Shown: in pieces, positions 62,093 through 64,000 of the stretch
How the letters are laid out: every line of letters starts with the position of its first letter
Position numbering within the stretch: position 1 is the first letter of the stretch
Origin: Pacificispira spongiicola
GTDB lineage: Bacteria > Pseudomonadota > Alphaproteobacteria > UBA8366 > Aestuariispiraceae
Length of the DNA: 64,000 bases
Assembly: GCF_012926505.1 (NCBI RefSeq)
Contig: NZ_JABBNT010000001.1
Span: forward strand, 992,001-1,056,000
Direction of reading: 5' to 3'
Notes under the pieces: generated by a model
The model's input: only the letters and a program-made list of their open reading frames with translations
What the model was told of the DNA's origin: nothing
The model's database searches: none
Made by a program: the position numbers and the translations under genes

Positions 62093-62425
62093 TTGTCGCT
62101 GCCTCTTTCCCTGGCATGTCCAATCGAATGGACCGATTATAACGGGCACATGAATGTCGCCTATTATGCCCGCGCTTTTGACATTGCTTCGGCGGCATTT
62201 CTGTCATCGACGGAATCGCCCGCCGCTCCTCTGACGCTTCTGCGAAGCAGGATCGACTATCGCCGCGAGGTCCTAGAGGGTGCCGAATTGCGTTTCGATA
62301 TCCGAATTCTACCATCCGCCCCGGACTCCGGACCACATCTAGCGATATTCATGATGGCACGTCCTGAGAACGGCGCCGAATCGTATCTCGCCGCCGTGGA
62401 GCAACGGGAATTTCGGCGCCCCTGA
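62093..62425 (+). CDS. Thioesterase/hotdog-fold-like protein (short)
   Basis: This protein of about 110 aa starts at TTG 62093, or at an unidentified upstream start. It has the 4HBT-like opening CPIEWTDYNGHMNVAYYARA, with the catalytic-type Asp/His context, followed by LLRSRIDYRREVLEGAELRF. The segment between these blocks and the C-terminal strand are shorter than in ordinary 140-150 aa thioesterases, so this may be a compact or decaying member. It is unrelated to its neighbours. The substrate is probably an acyl-CoA, if it is active. Confidence 0.6.
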   Translation: MSLPLSLACPIEWTDYNGHMNVAYYARAFDIASAAFLSSTESPAAPLTLLRSRIDYRREVLEGAELRFDIRILPSAPDSGPHLAIFMMARPENGAESYLAAVEQREFRRP

Positions 62426-62659
62426 CCCGTTCCGAATAAGAATTATCGGACATCCATGAGTCGCAGCACACGGCGATCGTTACACCTGCTACGGCACACA
62501 GGATGAATTTGACAATTCAGCGTGCTTGCAAAACGGTTGAGGGGCCGGAGCAAAATGATAGCATGCCCGAACTTTGATAGGGGGCTCTGCCCGGCTTGCG
62601 ACACGATCGATGACGGACCCGGCGGGGAGGCTGGCTCACCGGATTGGTGACAAGGGAGC

Positions 62660-63706
62660 GTGGTAGTGGAATTTTCCGAAAGTGTCGACACGGCCCGAAT
62701 GCATGCGGCTAAGGCACTAGAATTACTTGATAAATATGGCATTCCGGCAACGCCGCGCAATTACGCGGTCTGGTATACCTATGTGAATGACAGATTTCCG
62801 GACCTCACAAAAACGCTGAACGTCCTGATCACCAATAAGCTGAATTTCACCTCGCAGAAGAACGACGAGCTCTACGACCGTTTCTTCACCAATAACGATG
62901 AGGGAATAGCCCTCCAGGAGACGTCGCGGCAGATAGAGGAACAGGTCGGCCGGGTCCTGACGATGATGGGCGACGCGTCGGGCGACGTTGAGGATTTCGG
63001 GAAGTCCCTGACCAACCGACTGGGCGATATCGCCAAATCATCGGGGCTGGATAGCATCCGCGACGCCGTGCAAGCATTGGCCCTGGAAACCCAGGCGATG
63101 CAACAGTCCAACGCGGTCCTGCAGGAGAAGCTGAAACAATCGTCCCAGGAAATCGCCTCGCTCCGTCAAAACTTGGAGGACGTGCAGCGCGAGGCCATGA
63201 CCGACGCGCTGACCGGTATCGCGAACCGCAAGATGTTCGACACGACATTGCGCCGCCGCGCCATGGAAGCGATGGAGGAAGGCACGCCACTGTGCCTCGC
63301 CCTGACCGACATCGATTTCTTCAAAAAATTCAACGATACTTACGGTCACCAAACCGGGGACCAAGTGTTGAAGCTGGTCGCCAGCATTCTGCAAGGCAAT
63401 GTGAAGGGCAATGACCTTGCCGCGCGCTATGGCGGCGAGGAATTCGCCGTAATCCTGCCGCGTACGGAACTGCCCGACGCGCACACACTGTGCGAGAAGA
63501 TTCGCAACGCGGTATCGACGAAGCGCATCCGGAACCGGCAGACCGGCGAAGAAATGGGCAATATCACCCTGTCAATCGGCATCGCGGTCTTCCGTCCGGG
63601 CGAGGCCTTGTCGGATTTCATCCATCGGTCGGACGAGGGGCTGTATTTCGCAAAAGGGCACGGTCGCAACCAGACCGTCCTGGAAACGCAGCTGGAATCG
63701 GCCTGA
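62660..63706 (+). CDS. Diguanylate cyclase (GGDEF domain)
   Basis: This 348-aa protein starts at GTG 62660 after AAGGGAG. The N-terminal helical region (NYAVWYTYVNDRFPDLTKTL, SDLGDIAKSSG-like) leads into a coiled coil (SNAVLQEKLKQSSQEIASLR). The GGDEF domain spans about residues 175-335 (MTDALTGIANRKMFDTTLRR, DIDFFKKFNDTYGHQTGDQV). The active site is intact, RYGGEEFAVILP. The inhibitory RxxD site appears as KGND five residues before GGEEF, so product inhibition may be weak. It makes cyclic-di-GMP. TTGACA at 62509 could be part of its promoter. Confidence 0.93.
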   Translation: MVVEFSESVDTARMHAAKALELLDKYGIPATPRNYAVWYTYVNDRFPDLTKTLNVLITNKLNFTSQKNDELYDRFFTNNDEGIALQETSRQIEEQVGRVLTMMGDASGDVEDFGKSLTNRLGDIAKSSGLDSIRDAVQALALETQAMQQSNAVLQEKLKQSSQEIASLRQNLEDVQREAMTDALTGIANRKMFDTTLRRRAMEAMEEGTPLCLALTDIDFFKKFNDTYGHQTGDQVLKLVASILQGNVKGNDLAARYGGEEFAVILPRTELPDAHTLCEKIRNAVSTKRIRNRQTGEEMGNITLSIGIAVFRPGEALSDFIHRSDEGLYFAKGHGRNQTVLETQLESA

Positions 63707-63879
63707 TCCGGAACCGGACCGTCGTTCGACTTCCTTGCCCGAACGCGGCATTTCTGATTCCCTGACCTCGGTCGCGCCGAACGGTCTGCTTGCCGTGCGG
63801 CGCATTCGGGCTTTGGTCCTGTCGTCAAAGTCAATTCCGGCATGAAACGTCCGGCAATTATTGGGGGAGGTCGACCGGC

Positions 63880-64000
63880 GTGACGGTCGAGCCTGGAAAA
63901 CTTGCAAAACGCCTCGCCAAGTCGTTTGGGGACATGGCGCATAGCGAACGGATTCGATTGGCCTGTCTGGCCATTCTGGCCGGGGCGTTGGGCGGCGGTG
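63880..64000 (+). CDS. Unidentified gene, N-terminal 40 residues only
   Basis: A frame opens at GTG 63880 after GGGGGAGG and continues past the right edge. The start reads VTVEPGKLAKRLAKSFGDMA and then ERIRLACLAILAGALGGG, a charged segment followed by the beginning of a hydrophobic helix. The family cannot be recognised from this fragment. Membrane location is likely. Confidence 0.5.
   Translation, partial: MTVEPGKLAKRLAKSFGDMAHSERIRLACLAILAGALGGG

Noticed and set aside
1-64000. CRISPR arrays, prophage or insertion sequences
   Set aside because: I saw no regularly spaced repeats, integrases, transposases or phage genes anywhere in the window.

Overview
This window looks like a chromosomal segment of a GC-rich (about 60%) alphaproteobacterium, probably a Rhodospirillales-like lineage. 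The evidence is the gene content: a COQ9-like gene diverging from rpsU, a DUF4167 protein, a phasin, PtsP next to LysC, and HemY/mitofilin next to HemC/HemD. Gene density is high and almost everything is housekeeping. I see no prophage, insertion sequence, CRISPR array or plasmid gene. The taxonomic placement is an inference from gene families and was not computed.

Layout. 0-4.5 kb: start of cheW (cut by the window edge), a small alpha/beta hydrolase, a ribbon-helix-helix protein, a phasin, CsaA, an isochorismatase-GNAT fusion and RecX. 4.6-9.6 kb: a possible orphan sRNA, fmt-def, xthA, a glutamine-amidotransferase-like hydrolase, a fatty-acid-hydroxylase-like membrane protein and a DUF1223 protein. 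9.8-20.5 kb: a three-PAS HD-GYP phosphodiesterase, acnA, a LuxR-type regulator beside a GNAT/autoinducer-synthase-like protein, two convergent XRE paralogues, an unrecognised ORF, the PA2779/PA2778 pair and tRNA-Thr(CGT). 20.7-29.2 kb: a second possible sRNA, the hemC-hemD-hemY tetrapyrrole operon (hemD fused to a DNA-binding-like and a mitofilin-like region), tsaD-gpsA and speD-speE. 29.3-34.8 kb: grxC, a nitrilase-family amidase, a MOSC protein, a Lon-like protease, a methyltransferase and a DUF1178 protein. 34.8-40.1 kb: a PadR-controlled RND efflux operon behind a very clear palindromic operator. 40.1-52 kb: a long minus-strand run of ispG-hisS-hemA-prfA-prmC, a RodZ-like protein, ptsP and lysC. 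52-64 kb: ubiG, a TPR/2-oxoglutarate oxygenase, rpsU, a second deformylase with a COQ9-like gene, purEK, two GGDEF-type proteins, mlaA-mlaC and the start of an unidentified gene.

How the genes work together. Haem precursor synthesis appears to start from glutamyl-tRNA (HemA is glutamyl-tRNA reductase, not ALA synthase) and continues through HemC and HemD. This is noteworthy because most Alphaproteobacteria use ALA synthase. Three proteins tie the region to cyclic-di-GMP signalling: the HD-GYP protein, a degenerate GGDEF protein and a canonical GGEEF cyclase. Carbon storage is represented by the phasin. A TGCA-N-TGCA palindrome occurs twice upstream of the phasin gene and again inside the best acnA promoter candidate, which hints at shared control. 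Outer-membrane lipid maintenance is represented by MlaA and MlaC.

I found no single multi-gene system that is clearly new. The best candidates for something undescribed are the HemD/HTH/mitofilin fusion, the LuxR plus GNAT pair, the isochorismatase-GNAT fusion, the two orphan plus-strand sRNA candidates, and several strong inverted repeats upstream of padR, the 17.5 kb XRE gene and mlaA.
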